From Paludisphaera mucosa (GTDB lineage: Bacteria > Planctomycetota > Planctomycetia > Isosphaerales > Isosphaeraceae): 64,000 nt of DNA. Within the stretch, counting starts at the first letter, position 1. The number at the start of each line of letters is the position of its first letter. The stretch is from positions 1,178,001 to 1,242,000 of the forward strand of contig NZ_JARRAG010000002.1 in NCBI RefSeq assembly GCF_029589435.1, given 5' to 3'. The notes beneath the pieces were generated by a model. It worked only from the letters and a program-made list of their open reading frames with translations, was not told where the DNA came from and ran no database searches. Positions 52,928-63,551 of the stretch are shown piece by piece. Both the position numbers and the translations under genes were made by a program.

Positions 52928-53350
52928 GACGGAGCCCGATTGTGAAGGGCCGCGGAAGCGAGAAGTCGCGGCCGAGGGATCGAGGCGACTTCGCCTCGAA
53001 GGGGTGCAGCGCGACGATTTCGAACCATCCGAGGCCCGGCCGTTCGAAATCTGGGCCATGCCCCCTTGATATCGCCCCGAAACGCCGTCGACTTGAGGGA
53101 TTTTCGGGACTCGCCGGTTTCTGAAGGATGGAAGGCCTTGGCTCGTCCCGGCGCGAGGATTTTGCTGGAGCCGGACTCCCGCCGGAAACGAAGTAGCCTT
53201 GAGACGCCGGACCACGTACGATGGACGCTCCTTGAACGGATGTTCGACTTCGAAGATCGAGACGCCCGGTCGACCTGACCGGGCCGCGCGGCCGGCCCCT
53301 CTCCATGGCCGGCCGGGATCGCCTGGACCCTTCCCGGAGGTCGAAGCCGC
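52928..53350. other. Divergent promoter region
   Basis: 423 bases between the leftward hydrolase and the rightward cytochrome gene. The left 130 bases are open in the hydrolase frame (possible start at 53059). The rest shows no gene; the promoters of both genes should be here, but I cannot place the boxes. Confidence 0.4.
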
Positions 53351-55879
53351 ATGGTCCTCGTCCCGCGGACATGGTCGCGATGGCTCGGAGCGGCGGCGTG
53401 CGCGGCGATGGCCGCGCTGGGCGCCGGTGCGTCGGCTTCCGCCGAGGGCGACGCGGCCGACCCGCGCGTCGAGGCGGAACGGACGCGGTTCTTCGAGCAG
53501 GAGGTCCGGCCCCTGCTGGTCGCCAAGTGCCAGTCGTGCCACGGGCCCGACAAGCAGAAGGGCGGCCTGAGGCTCGACTCGCGCGAGGCCCTGCTGCGCG
53601 GGGGCGAGACCGGCGCGGTGGTCGAGCCGGGGAAGCCGGGCGAGAGCCCGCTCGTCCAGGCCGTGCGCTACGAGGGGCTCGAAATGCCCCCGACGGGGAA
53701 GCTCGAAGCCGCCCAGGTCGCCGCGCTGGCGAGATGGGTCGCCGACGGCGCCGCTTGGCCCGCCGGGACGACTCCGGCCGATGCGCCCCGGCCCGCGAAG
53801 GTCGAGAAGGCCGACGGCTCGTTCTGGTCGTTCCGGCCCCTGAAGGACGTCGCCCCGCCCGACCCCCAGGCGCTCGCCGGGACGCCGTGGGACGGCTGGG
53901 CGCGGAACCCGATCGACGGGTTCGTGCTGAAGGGCCTGCTCGAAAGCGGACTGACCCCCGCGCCCGAGGCGTCGAAGCTTGCCCTCGTCCGCCGCGCGAC
54001 GTTCGACCTGATCGGGCTGCCGCCGACCCCCGAAGAGGTCGACGGCTTCCTCGCCGACGACCGGGCCGACGCCTACGAGCGGCTCGTCGATCGGCTGCTG
54101 GCCTCGCCGCGCTACGGCGAGCGCTGGGGGCGGCACTGGCTCGACGTCGTCCGCTACGCCGAGTCCGACGGCTACAACGCCGACGCCTATCGCCCCGAGG
54201 CCTGGCGCTACCGCGACTACGTCGTCCGCTCGCTCGACGCCGACAAGCCCTACGACCGCTTCCTCGCCGAACAGGTCGCCGGCGACGAGCTGGATCCATC
54301 CGACGTCGACGCCCGGATCGCCACCGGCTTCCTCCGGCTGGGCCCGTACGAGGCCAACCAGCGGAACGTCCGGGGCCAGTGGGCCGACATCCTCAACGAG
54401 ATCACCGACGTCGTCGGCGAGGCCTTCCTCGGCCTGAGCGTCGGCTGCGCCCGCTGCCACGACCACAAGTTCGACCCCATCGCCCAGGCCGACTACTACC
54501 GCCTCCAGGCCTTCTTCACGCCGATCCTCCCCGTCGACTCCGTCCCGCTCTGGACCGACGCCCAGAAGGCCGAGCACGACGCGAAGCTCGCCGTTTGGGA
54601 GCAGGCCACGGCCGAGATCCGCGGCAGGATCGCCGATCTGGAGAAGCCCTACCGAGACAAGCTGGCCCACGACATCGTGGCCAAGTTCACCCCCGACCTC
54701 CAGGCGCTGCTCGACCGGGCCGACGCCGAGATCCCGCCCTACGACCGCCAGATCAAGGCGCTGGCGTACCGCCAGGTGGTCCTCGACCGCGACGAGAAGC
54801 CCATCGCCGGCACGATCAGGCCCGAGGATCGGCCGCGGTGGCAGGCGATGATCGACGATCTGAAGAAGTCCGACGCGATCAAGCCCGCCCCCCTGCCCGT
54901 CGCGCTCGGCGTGCGGGACGTCGACCCCGAGGCCCCGCCGACCCGGATCCCCGGGAACCGCAGGGCGGCCGAGCCGATCGATCCGGGCTTCCCGTCGGTG
55001 CTCGACCCGTCGTCGGCGACGATCGCCCCGCCCCCCGCCGCGCCCGGCTCGACGGGGCGTCGGCTGGCGCTGGCGGAGTGGCTCAACCGGCCCGACAACC
55101 CGCTGACGACCCGCGTCGTGGTGAACCGCGCCTGGCAGCATCACTTCGGCCGGGGGATCGTGGCGACCTCGAACGACTTCGGCAAGCTCGGCGAGGCCCC
55201 GTCGCACCCCGAGCTGCTCGACTGGCTGGCGCGGCGGTTCGTCGCCGACGGCCGACGGTTCAAGCCCCTGCACCGGCTGATGGTCACGTCGGCCGCGTAC
55301 CGCCAGTCGGCCTTCCGCCCCGAGAGCGAGGCCGAGGCCGCCCGCCTGGTCGACCCGGGGAACCGCCTGCTCTGGAAGCGGCCCGTGCGGCGGCTGGAAG
55401 CCGAGGCGATCCGCGACGCCATGCTGTCGGCCTCGGGCGAGCTGGCGGACGTCCGCGGCGGCCCCGCCGGCGACGCCAAGGGGCCCCGGCGGTCGGTCGA
55501 CTGCAAGGTCGTCCGCAACACCCGCGACCCGGTCCTCGACGCCTTCGACGCCCCCGACGCCTTCAACAGCGCGGGGCTGCGGAACACCACCACGACCGTC
55601 AACCAGACGCTGCTCCTGATCAACGGCCCCTGGGCCCTCGATCGGGCCAAGGCCCTGTCCGTGCGGCTGGATCGGCTCACGGCCGGGACGCCCGACGCCC
55701 AACGGGCCCGCGACCGCGCCCGGATCGTCCGGGGTTTTCGGCTGACCGTCGGCCGCGAGCCCGACGACGACGAGACGGCCGCCGGCCTGGCGTTCCTCGA
55801 CCGGGCGAACAAGGCCCTGGCGCTCGTCGACTATTGCCACGTCCTGCTGAACGCCAGCGAATTCCTCTATGTGGATTGA
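53351..55879 (+). CDS. Planctomycete cytochrome with DUF1549 and DUF1553 domains
   Basis: 842 residues. A signal peptide (LGAAACAAMAALGAGASASA) precedes a PSCyt1-type haem site, VRPLLVAKCQSCHGPDKQKG, with C60-x2-C63-H64. The DUF1549 domain follows (about 175-385), including RRATFDLIGLPPTPEEVDGF, YGERWGRHWLDVVRYAESDG and VGCARCHDHKFDPIAQADYY, the last a second CxxCH. A coiled, charged linker leads to DUF1553 from about 560 (NRPDNPLTTRVVVNRAWQHH; FNSAGLRNTTTTVNQTLLLI). Such proteins are found in large numbers in planctomycetes, usually next to DUF1501 genes as here, and are linked to polysaccharide breakdown, with electron transfer or an oxidative step suspected but not shown. GGAGG lies before the ATG. 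Confidence 0.93.
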   Translation: MVLVPRTWSRWLGAAACAAMAALGAGASASAEGDAADPRVEAERTRFFEQEVRPLLVAKCQSCHGPDKQKGGLRLDSREALLRGGETGAVVEPGKPGESPLVQAVRYEGLEMPPTGKLEAAQVAALARWVADGAAWPAGTTPADAPRPAKVEKADGSFWSFRPLKDVAPPDPQALAGTPWDGWARNPIDGFVLKGLLESGLTPAPEASKLALVRRATFDLIGLPPTPEEVDGFLADDRADAYERLVDRLLASPRYGERWGRHWLDVVRYAESDGYNADAYRPEAWRYRDYVVRSLDADKPYDRFLAEQVAGDELDPSDVDARIATGFLRLGPYEANQRNVRGQWADILNEITDVVGEAFLGLSVGCARCHDHKFDPIAQADYYRLQAFFTPILPVDSVPLWTDAQKAEHDAKLAVWEQATAEIRGRIADLEKPYRDKLAHDIVAKFTPDLQALLDRADAEIPPYDRQIKALAYRQVVLDRDEKPIAGTIRPEDRPRWQAMIDDLKKSDAIKPAPLPVALGVRDVDPEAPPTRIPGNRRAAEPIDPGFPSVLDPSSATIAPPPAAPGSTGRRLALAEWLNRPDNPLTTRVVVNRAWQHHFGRGIVATSNDFGKLGEAPSHPELLDWLARRFVADGRRFKPLHRLMVTSAAYRQSAFRPESEAEAARLVDPGNRLLWKRPVRRLEAEAIRDAMLSASGELADVRGGPAGDAKGPRRSVDCKVVRNTRDPVLDAFDAPDAFNSAGLRNTTTTVNQTLLLINGPWALDRAKALSVRLDRLTAGTPDAQRARDRARIVRGFRLTVGREPDDDETAAGLAFLDRANKALALVDYCHVLLNASEFLYVD

Positions 55880-55900
55880 CGGCCGGGAGGGGGTGTCCCC

Positions 55901-57358
<1,458 letters not shown>

Positions 57359-57380
57359 CCGCCGCGTCCGGGGACGACCG

Positions 57381-58136
57381 ATGGACGAGCCGCGGACGAT
57401 CTCGAAGAAAGCCTACTTTCGGCTCACGATGGCGCTGACCCTGCTGACCTGCGCCGTGGCGACCCTTGCCGCCAACGTCCTGGTCAGCGCGTGCGGAGGT
57501 CGGATCGAACCGGGCCTGCTGGCCGGCCTGACCGGGCTCTACATCATCCTCGCTCGCGCCCTGGCCGAGTGGATCCTCCGCCTGCGCGACCTGACCCGGC
57601 GCGGGACCTCCGTCGAGATTCACGCCCGATCTCTCTTCGGCCCGACCGAGGACGTCGCGCCGGGGGAGACGGTCGAGGCCCGCGTCCCCCCGGGAACTCT
57701 CCTCTTCCTCCTGTGCGGCGCGCCGGTCATGGTCCTGATCTGCTACGCCGGCGCGTGGGTTTTCGAGGAGCAAATCTGGATGCGATGCCTCTCGATCGGC
57801 ATGGGTTTCTTCTTCCTGGCCTGCTTCGTCGAGAACATCGTGGATTACGGGAAGCCCATCGCCCGGGTCGACGCCGACGGCGTGAACGGCTATCCGTCCC
57901 ATCGGGCCCTCTGGCGGCGGTTCGTCCCCTGGTCCGACGTGTACAGTTGCGAGGTCCAGACGCTGAACGACACCTTCGGCAAGCCGATCCTGCTGCGGCC
58001 CGTGTTGAAGGGGCGTCACGGCGAGAAACTCATGGCGTTGTGCCTGTTCTACACCCCGATGGTGGAGCAGGAACGGATCGTGAAGGCGATCAAGACGAGG
58101 CTGCCGGAGACCGAGGTCGACGCCTGGCTGACCTGA
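57381..58136 (+). CDS. Hypothetical membrane protein
   Basis: 251 residues with four hydrophobic segments: LTMALTLLTCAVATLAANVL, GLLAGLTGLYIILARALAEW, then after a short loop LFLLCGAPVMVLICYAGAWV and IGMGFFFLACFVENIVDYG. The C-terminal 100 residues (RVDADGVNGYPSHRALWRRF; VPWSDVYSCEVQTLNDTFGK) are soluble and resemble the PH-like domains of bacterial membrane proteins, where a W-x-D motif opens the strand. No family recognised with confidence. It follows the DUF1501 gene by 22 bases and may be the last gene of that operon. Confidence 0.78.
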   Translation: MDEPRTISKKAYFRLTMALTLLTCAVATLAANVLVSACGGRIEPGLLAGLTGLYIILARALAEWILRLRDLTRRGTSVEIHARSLFGPTEDVAPGETVEARVPPGTLLFLLCGAPVMVLICYAGAWVFEEQIWMRCLSIGMGFFFLACFVENIVDYGKPIARVDADGVNGYPSHRALWRRFVPWSDVYSCEVQTLNDTFGKPILLRPVLKGRHGEKLMALCLFYTPMVEQERIVKAIKTRLPETEVDAWLT

Positions 58137-58297
58137 GATGCGACGCGGGCACCTGCGGGAGCACGCGGCCGGCCCGTCGGATCGTTGACGCGGCCACGGC
58201 CGGGGTGGAGAATCTCCGGGGTCGCTCCTCCCCACCGGCCCGCGCGCCGACCGTCGCGCGGGCGTCCCCGCCGAGCCTGCACCCCCGGAGCCCCCCC

Positions 58298-61200
58298 ATG
58301 CGGCCCATCCTCATCGCCCTTGCGCTCGCGGCGACGGCCCTCGGAGCGGCCGTCGCCGACGACGCGCCGATGACCTTGCACGAGCAGCGGCGCGTCCCCT
58401 CCGCCGGCCGGCCCGACGCCTACGAGGTCGTCCAGAAGACGGCGAGCTGGCGGCCCTCGAAGACGGCCCTGATCGTCTGCGACATGTGGGACGAGCACTG
58501 GTGCAAGGGGGCGACCCGGCGCTGCGGCGAGCTGGCCCCGGTGCTGAACCAGGTCGTGGCCGCCGCCCGCAAGAAGGGCGTGCTGATCGTCCACTCGCCC
58601 AGCGGCTGCATGGACGCCTACAAGGACCACCCCGCGCGGCTGCGGGCGAAGTCGGCCCCGAAGGCCGCCGACCTGCCGAAGGACATCGGCGCGTGGTGCT
58701 ACAAGATCCCCTCGGAGGAGCGCGGCGAGTACCCCGTCGACCAGGCCGACGGCGGCTGCGACGACGGGCCGCGATGCGCCGAGCGGACCGCCTGGAAGTC
58801 GCAGGACCCGAGGATCGAGATCCGCGACGAGGACGCGATCAGCGACTCGGGCGAGGAGGTCTGGAACCTGCTGGCGAGCCGCGGGGTCGAGCACGTCATG
58901 CTGACGGGCGTTCACACGAACATGTGCGTGCTCGGCCGCCCGTTCGGCCTCCGCAACCTGGCGAAGAACGGCAAGGACGTCGTCCTGATCCGCGACCTGA
59001 CCGACACGATGTACAACTCGCGGCGGCCGCCCTACGTCTCGCACTTCGAAGGCACGGCGCGGGTCGTCGAGCACATCGAGAAGTTCGTCTGCGCGACGAT
59101 CACGTCGACCGACCTGACCGGCCGCCCGGCCTTCGCCTTCAAGCCCGACGACCGCCCCCGCGCCGTGTTCCTGATCGGCGACGACGAGTACAAGACCGCC
59201 GAGACGCTCCCGGCCTTCGCCCAGACCGAGCTGGAGCCGGCCGGCGTGCGCTGCACGTTCGCGATCGCCGACCCCAAGGCGCCCAACGACTTCCCCGGCG
59301 TCGAGGCGCTCGACGACGCCGACCTGCTCTTCGTCAGCGCCCGCCGACGCGCGCCGACGGATGCTCAGATGAAGATCATCCGCCGCTTCGTCGAGGCCGG
59401 AAAGCCGGTCGTCGGCATCCGCACCGCCAGCCACGCCTTCGACACCCGAGGGACGGCCCCGGCCGGCCACGCCGAATGGACGACGTTCGACCCCGACGTC
59501 CTGGGCGGCCACTACACGGGCCACCACGAGAACGGCGTCGAGCCGACGATCGCCCTCGCCGAGCACGCCAAGGGCCACCCGATCCTCGACGGCGTCGAGC
59601 CCGGCTTCCGCAGCCCCGGCTCGCTCTACAAGGCCGGCCCGCTCGCGGCGACGACGATCCCGCTGCTGATCGGCGCGATCGAGGGCCACCCCGCCGAGCC
59701 CGTCGCCTGGGTCAACCTCAAGGGCCGGTCTCGGGTTTTCTACACGTCGCTCGGCGCGCCGGGCGACTTCGAGACGCCCGCCTTCCGACGCCTCTTGCGC
59801 AACGCGGTCTTCTGGGCGCTCGACCGGCCTGCGCCCGTCGCCGCGATCGCGCCGCCGCCGTTCAAGGTCCCCGACGACCTGGCGGTCGACCTGGTGCTCG
59901 CGGAGCCGATCGTCCGTCAGCCGTTGAACATCCATTTCGACGAACGGGGCCGGATGTGGGTCGTGCAGTACGCCCAGTATCCCGACCCCGCCGGGCTGAC
60001 GATGCTCAGCCGCGACGGCGTCTGGCGCGTGGTGTACGACAAGGTCCCGGTCGCCCCGCCGAACCACGTCCGCGGCCTGGACCGGATCTCGATCCACGAG
60101 GACGTCGACGGCGACGGGACGTACGACCGCCACAAGACGTTCGTGCAGGGCCTGAACATCGCGACGTCCGTCGCCGTCGGCCGCGAGGGGGTCTGGGTCC
60201 TCAACCCGCCCTACCTCCTCTTCTACCCCGACCGCGACGGCGACGACGTCCCCGACGGCGACCCCGAGGTCCGACTGCAGGGCTTCGGCATGGAAGACTC
60301 GCATTCGGTCGTCAACAGCCTGACCTGGGGCCCCGACGGCTGGCTCTACGCGGCGCAGGGGAGCACGGTCTCGGGCCGGGTCATGAGGCCCGGTCAGGAG
60401 GGCGAGCCCACGCGTTCGCTCGGCCAGCTCATCTGGCGCTATCACCCCGAAAAGCGTCTTTACGAGGTCTTCGCCGAGGGGGGCGGCAACGCGTTCGGGG
60501 TCGAGATCGACGCCAAGGGGCGGGTCTTCTCGGGCCACAACGGCGGCGACACCCGCGGGTTCCACTACGTGCCGGGCGGTTATCTGCAAAAAGGGTTCGA
60601 CAAGCACGGGCCGCTCTCCAACCCCTACGCCTTCGGCTACTTCCCGGCCATGAAGCACGACAAGACCCCGCGCTTCACGCACGACTTCACGATCTACGAA
60701 GGGGGCCGGTTCCCGAAGAAGTACGACGGCGTGCTGTTCGGCGTCGCCCCCCTGCTCCATCACGTGGTCATGAGCGAGGTGATCCCGGACGGCTCGACCT
60801 TCCGCACCCGCGACGTCGGCTTCGCCATGGAGTCGGAAGACCCGATGTTCCGCCCGGTCGACGTCACCCTCGGCCCCGACGGCGCGCTCTACGTCGCCGA
60901 CTGGAACGACGCCCAGGTGAACCACTACCGCAACCACGAAGGCCTGGTCGACCAGGCCACCGGCCGCATCTACCGCATCCGCGCCCGCGATGCGAAGCCC
61001 ACCGGCCCGCTCCCCGACCTGGGCACGCTCACCGCGCCCGAACTGATCGACCGCCTCGACGACCCCAACCGCTGGGTCCGCCAGACCGTCCTCCGCCTGC
61101 TCGGCGATCGGCCCCGGAGTTCTCAGGAGGTGGTCCCCGAGCTGCGCCGTCGCCTCGCGGCGCGGACGGGCCAGCCGGCCCTCGAGGCGCTCTGGGCGCT

Positions 61201-62779
61201 CAACCTGATCGGCGGGCTCGACGAGGCTTCGACCCTGACGGCGCTACGCCACGAGGACACGTTCGTGCGGACCTGGGCGGTGCGGCTGGCCTGCGAGTCT
61301 GATCACCTGCCGACGTTCCCCGGCGGTAAGCCGTCGACCGCATCGGTTCCCTATCATGTGACCGGCCCGGTCGCCGCGGCCCTTGTCGATCTGGCCAGGA
61401 ACGACCCCCGTGTCGAGGTCCGCAGCCAGCTGGCGTCCTCGGCGCGCAGGTTGGACTCCGGGGGCTGGTTCCAGATCCTGAAGAACCTCGCGAGGCGGGG
61501 CGAGGACGTCGGCGATCCGTACGTCCCCCTGCTGATCTGGTGGGCGATCGAAGCGCGTGTGGCGGACGATCCCGGCTCCGTCCTCCTGCTGTTCCAGGAC
61601 CCGGCGATGTGGGACGCGCCGATCTCCGTCTCGACGCTCCAGGAGCGCTTGATGCGCCGCTTCGCCGCCGAGGGGGGGCAGAAGAACCTGAGCTATTGCG
61701 AGAAGCTCCTTTTGCTGGCGCCGGAGCCCCCGCACGCCGCCCGGCTGATGGCCGGGCTGGAGGCGGCCTACGTGGGACGCTCGACCGCGGGCCTCCCCTT
61801 CAGGCTGGCCGACGCGCTGGAGACGTTCGGCAGGTCGTCCGTCGTGACGGGGCTGCGTCGGGCCAGGCCCGAGGCGGTCGCCGAGGCGACGAAGCTCCTG
61901 TCCAGCCCCGACGGCGACCGCGAGAAGCAGCTGCAGTACCTCCGCGTGCTGGGCGAGGTCCGCATCGACGCCTGCCGCCCGGCGGTCCAGGCGCTCGCCC
62001 TGAACTCGCCGGTGAACCCGATCCGCTCGGCGGCGCTCTCGGCGCTGGCGGTTTTCGACGACCCCGAGATCGCGGGCGAGGTGCTGAAGACCTATCCGTC
62101 GCTCCCCGACGACGTGCTCGCCTCGGCGTGGAACCTCCTCGCCACCCGGCGGGCGTGGGCCGCGACCTTTTTGGAGGCGGTCGCCGCCGGCCGGATCGAC
62201 GCGAAGACGATCCCCCGCGAGGCCGTCGCCCGGTTCCGCGCCTTGAAAGATCCGAAGGTCGAGGAGATGGCCGCCCGCGCGTTCGGCGCGAGCGAGCCGG
62301 CCGGGGCGTCGACCCGCAAGGACCGGATCACCGCGCTCTCCGGGGTCGTCCGCGCCGGCGGCGGCACGCCCAAGGCGGGCCGGGCCATCTTCCACGAGCG
62401 TTGCGAGCGCTGCCACGCCCTGTTCGGCAAGGGGGGGAAGGTCGGGCCCGAGTTGACCACGTTCCGCCGCGACGACCTCGACTCGGTCTTGCTGGCGATC
62501 GTCGACCCCTCGGCCGAGATCCGCGAGGGCTACGTCGCCTACGCCCTCGCCACGACCGACGGCCGCGTCCTGTCCGGCGTCTGCGCCGACCAGGATCCGC
62601 GCATCGTCGTCCTCCGCTGCGCCGACGGCGAGGAGCGGACGTTCGCCCGCGAGGACGTCGAGTCGTTCGACCCCTCGAAGGCCTCCATCATGCCCGACGG
62701 CCTGCTCGACGACCTGAGCGACGCCCAGGTCCGCGACCTGCTCTCGTACCTTCGCGTCAGCCAGCCGATCATCGATTAA
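58298..62779 (+). CDS. Five-part fusion: isochorismatase-like hydrolase, ThuA, PVC-type dehydrogenase, HEAT repeats, cytochrome c
   Basis: 1493 residues in one frame. A signal peptide (1-20) precedes an isochorismatase-like domain: TALIVCDMWDEHWC with D62 and LTGVHTNMCVLGRPF with catalytic-type C210. From about 286 a ThuA-like domain (AVFLIGDDEYKTAETLPAFA; FDPDVLGGHYTGHHENGVEP) runs to 510. A beta-propeller dehydrogenase of the PVC membrane-bound type follows (about 522-1010: PLNIHFDERGRMWVVQYAQY; MFRPVDVTLGPDGALYVADW). HEAT-like repeats follow to about 1330. A C-terminal cytochrome c site is C1369-x2-C-H1373, in FHERCERCHALFGKGGKVGP. Dehydrogenase, HEAT and haem together are a known planctomycetal arrangement; the isochorismatase head is an added feature. 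It may oxidise a sugar or nitrogen compound in the periplasm. Start 58298 has GGAG upstream. Confidence 0.88.
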   Translation: MRPILIALALAATALGAAVADDAPMTLHEQRRVPSAGRPDAYEVVQKTASWRPSKTALIVCDMWDEHWCKGATRRCGELAPVLNQVVAAARKKGVLIVHSPSGCMDAYKDHPARLRAKSAPKAADLPKDIGAWCYKIPSEERGEYPVDQADGGCDDGPRCAERTAWKSQDPRIEIRDEDAISDSGEEVWNLLASRGVEHVMLTGVHTNMCVLGRPFGLRNLAKNGKDVVLIRDLTDTMYNSRRPPYVSHFEGTARVVEHIEKFVCATITSTDLTGRPAFAFKPDDRPRAVFLIGDDEYKTAETLPAFAQTELEPAGVRCTFAIADPKAPNDFPGVEALDDADLLFVSARRRAPTDAQMKIIRRFVEAGKPVVGIRTASHAFDTRGTAPAGHAEWTTFDPDVLGGHYTGHHENGVEPTIALAEHAKGHPILDGVEPGFRSPGSLYKAGPLAATTIPLLIGAIEGHPAEPVAWVNLKGRSRVFYTSLGAPGDFETPAFRRLLRNAVFWALDRPAPVAAIAPPPFKVPDDLAVDLVLAEPIVRQPLNIHFDERGRMWVVQYAQYPDPAGLTMLSRDGVWRVVYDKVPVAPPNHVRGLDRISIHEDVDGDGTYDRHKTFVQGLNIATSVAVGREGVWVLNPPYLLFYPDRDGDDVPDGDPEVRLQGFGMEDSHSVVNSLTWGPDGWLYAAQGSTVSGRVMRPGQEGEPTRSLGQLIWRYHPEKRLYEVFAEGGGNAFGVEIDAKGRVFSGHNGGDTRGFHYVPGGYLQKGFDKHGPLSNPYAFGYFPAMKHDKTPRFTHDFTIYEGGRFPKKYDGVLFGVAPLLHHVVMSEVIPDGSTFRTRDVGFAMESEDPMFRPVDVTLGPDGALYVADWNDAQVNHYRNHEGLVDQATGRIYRIRARDAKPTGPLPDLGTLTAPELIDRLDDPNRWVRQTVLRLLGDRPRSSQEVVPELRRRLAARTGQPALEALWALNLIGGLDEASTLTALRHEDTFVRTWAVRLACESDHLPTFPGGKPSTASVPYHVTGPVAAALVDLARNDPRVEVRSQLASSARRLDSGGWFQILKNLARRGEDVGDPYVPLLIWWAIEARVADDPGSVLLLFQDPAMWDAPISVSTLQERLMRRFAAEGGQKNLSYCEKLLLLAPEPPHAARLMAGLEAAYVGRSTAGLPFRLADALETFGRSSVVTGLRRARPEAVAEATKLLSSPDGDREKQLQYLRVLGEVRIDACRPAVQALALNSPVNPIRSAALSALAVFDDPEIAGEVLKTYPSLPDDVLASAWNLLATRRAWAATFLEAVAAGRIDAKTIPREAVARFRALKDPKVEEMAARAFGASEPAGASTRKDRITALSGVVRAGGGTPKAGRAIFHERCERCHALFGKGGKVGPELTTFRRDDLDSVLLAIVDPSAEIREGYVAYALATTDGRVLSGVCADQDPRIVVLRCADGEERTFAREDVESFDPSKASIMPDGLLDDLSDAQVRDLLSYLRVSQPIID

Positions 62780-63513
62780 CCCGACCCGAGATCCGACGCG
62801 GCTTCCAGGATCCGCCGCACCTTCTCGGCCCGCACGCCCGTCCAGTCCAGGGCGGAGCCGTCGCGGGTCGTGAAGGTGCAGGGGCTTTTGATCACGTCGA
62901 CGGCGGCCGAGCCGAGGTGGACCTCGTGGGCCCCCGTGCGGCGGACGATCTCGAGCAGGTTCGCGACCGAGAGCCGGCCGGCGACGAGGACGCCGATGCG
63001 GTCGCCGGCCGTCGCGACGAGCCGGGCGAGAGCGTCGACGCCCTCCTCGGCCGAGGGCCGGCCGCCCGAGGTCAGGACGCGGTCGACGCCCAGCTCGATC
63101 AGGGTTTCGAGCGCCTCGTCGAGGTCGGGCGTCTGGTCGAACGCCTTGTGGAAGGTCACGCTCATCGGCCGGGCCAGCTCGACGAGCCGCGCGGTCGCCT
63201 CGCGGTCGATCGTGCCGTCGCGCAGGAGGATCCCGAAGACGACGCCCGACGCCCCCATCCGCAGGGCGACGTCGACGTCGTCGCGCATCGCGGCCAGCTC
63301 GGACGCGTCGGGCGTGAAGTCGCCGGCCCGGACGCGGATCAACACATGCACCGATATCGATAGGATGCGGCAGGCCTCGGCGATCGTCCCCGCGCCCGGG
63401 GTCGTGCCGCCGACTTCGAGGCGGTCGCACAGCTCGACCCGGTCCGCGCCCCCCGCCTCGGCCTCGATGGCCGAGCGCAGGTCGCCGACGCAGATCTCGA
63501 CAAGCGGGCGCAT
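62776..63513 (-). CDS. cutC: CutC family protein
   Basis: 245 residues from the ATG at 63513. The beta/alpha barrel of CutC is complete: PLVEICVGDLRSAIEAEAGG, ADRVELCDRLEVGGTTPGAG, SVHVLIRVRAGDFTPDASEL, GVVFGILLRDGTIDREATAR and MSVTFHKAFDQTPDLDEALE, ending with RVLTSGGRPSAEEGVDALAR. CutC was named for copper tolerance in E. coli, but the link is disputed and the reaction is not known. An upstream ATG (63555) overlaps the TGA of the preceding gene (ATGA), which would couple the two; the family's usual start is MRPLVEICVG, at 63513. Its stop codon overlaps the stop of the convergent fusion gene (TTAA, 62776-62779). Confidence 0.9.
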   Translation of the reverse strand: MRPLVEICVGDLRSAIEAEAGGADRVELCDRLEVGGTTPGAGTIAEACRILSISVHVLIRVRAGDFTPDASELAAMRDDVDVALRMGASGVVFGILLRDGTIDREATARLVELARPMSVTFHKAFDQTPDLDEALETLIELGVDRVLTSGGRPSAEEGVDALARLVATAGDRIGVLVAGRLSVANLLEIVRRTGAHEVHLGSAAVDVIKSPCTFTTRDGSALDWTGVRAEKVRRILEAASDLGSG

Positions 63514-63551
63514 GCGACTCGTTTCCCCCCGATCGGTCGCGACGCTCTCTC

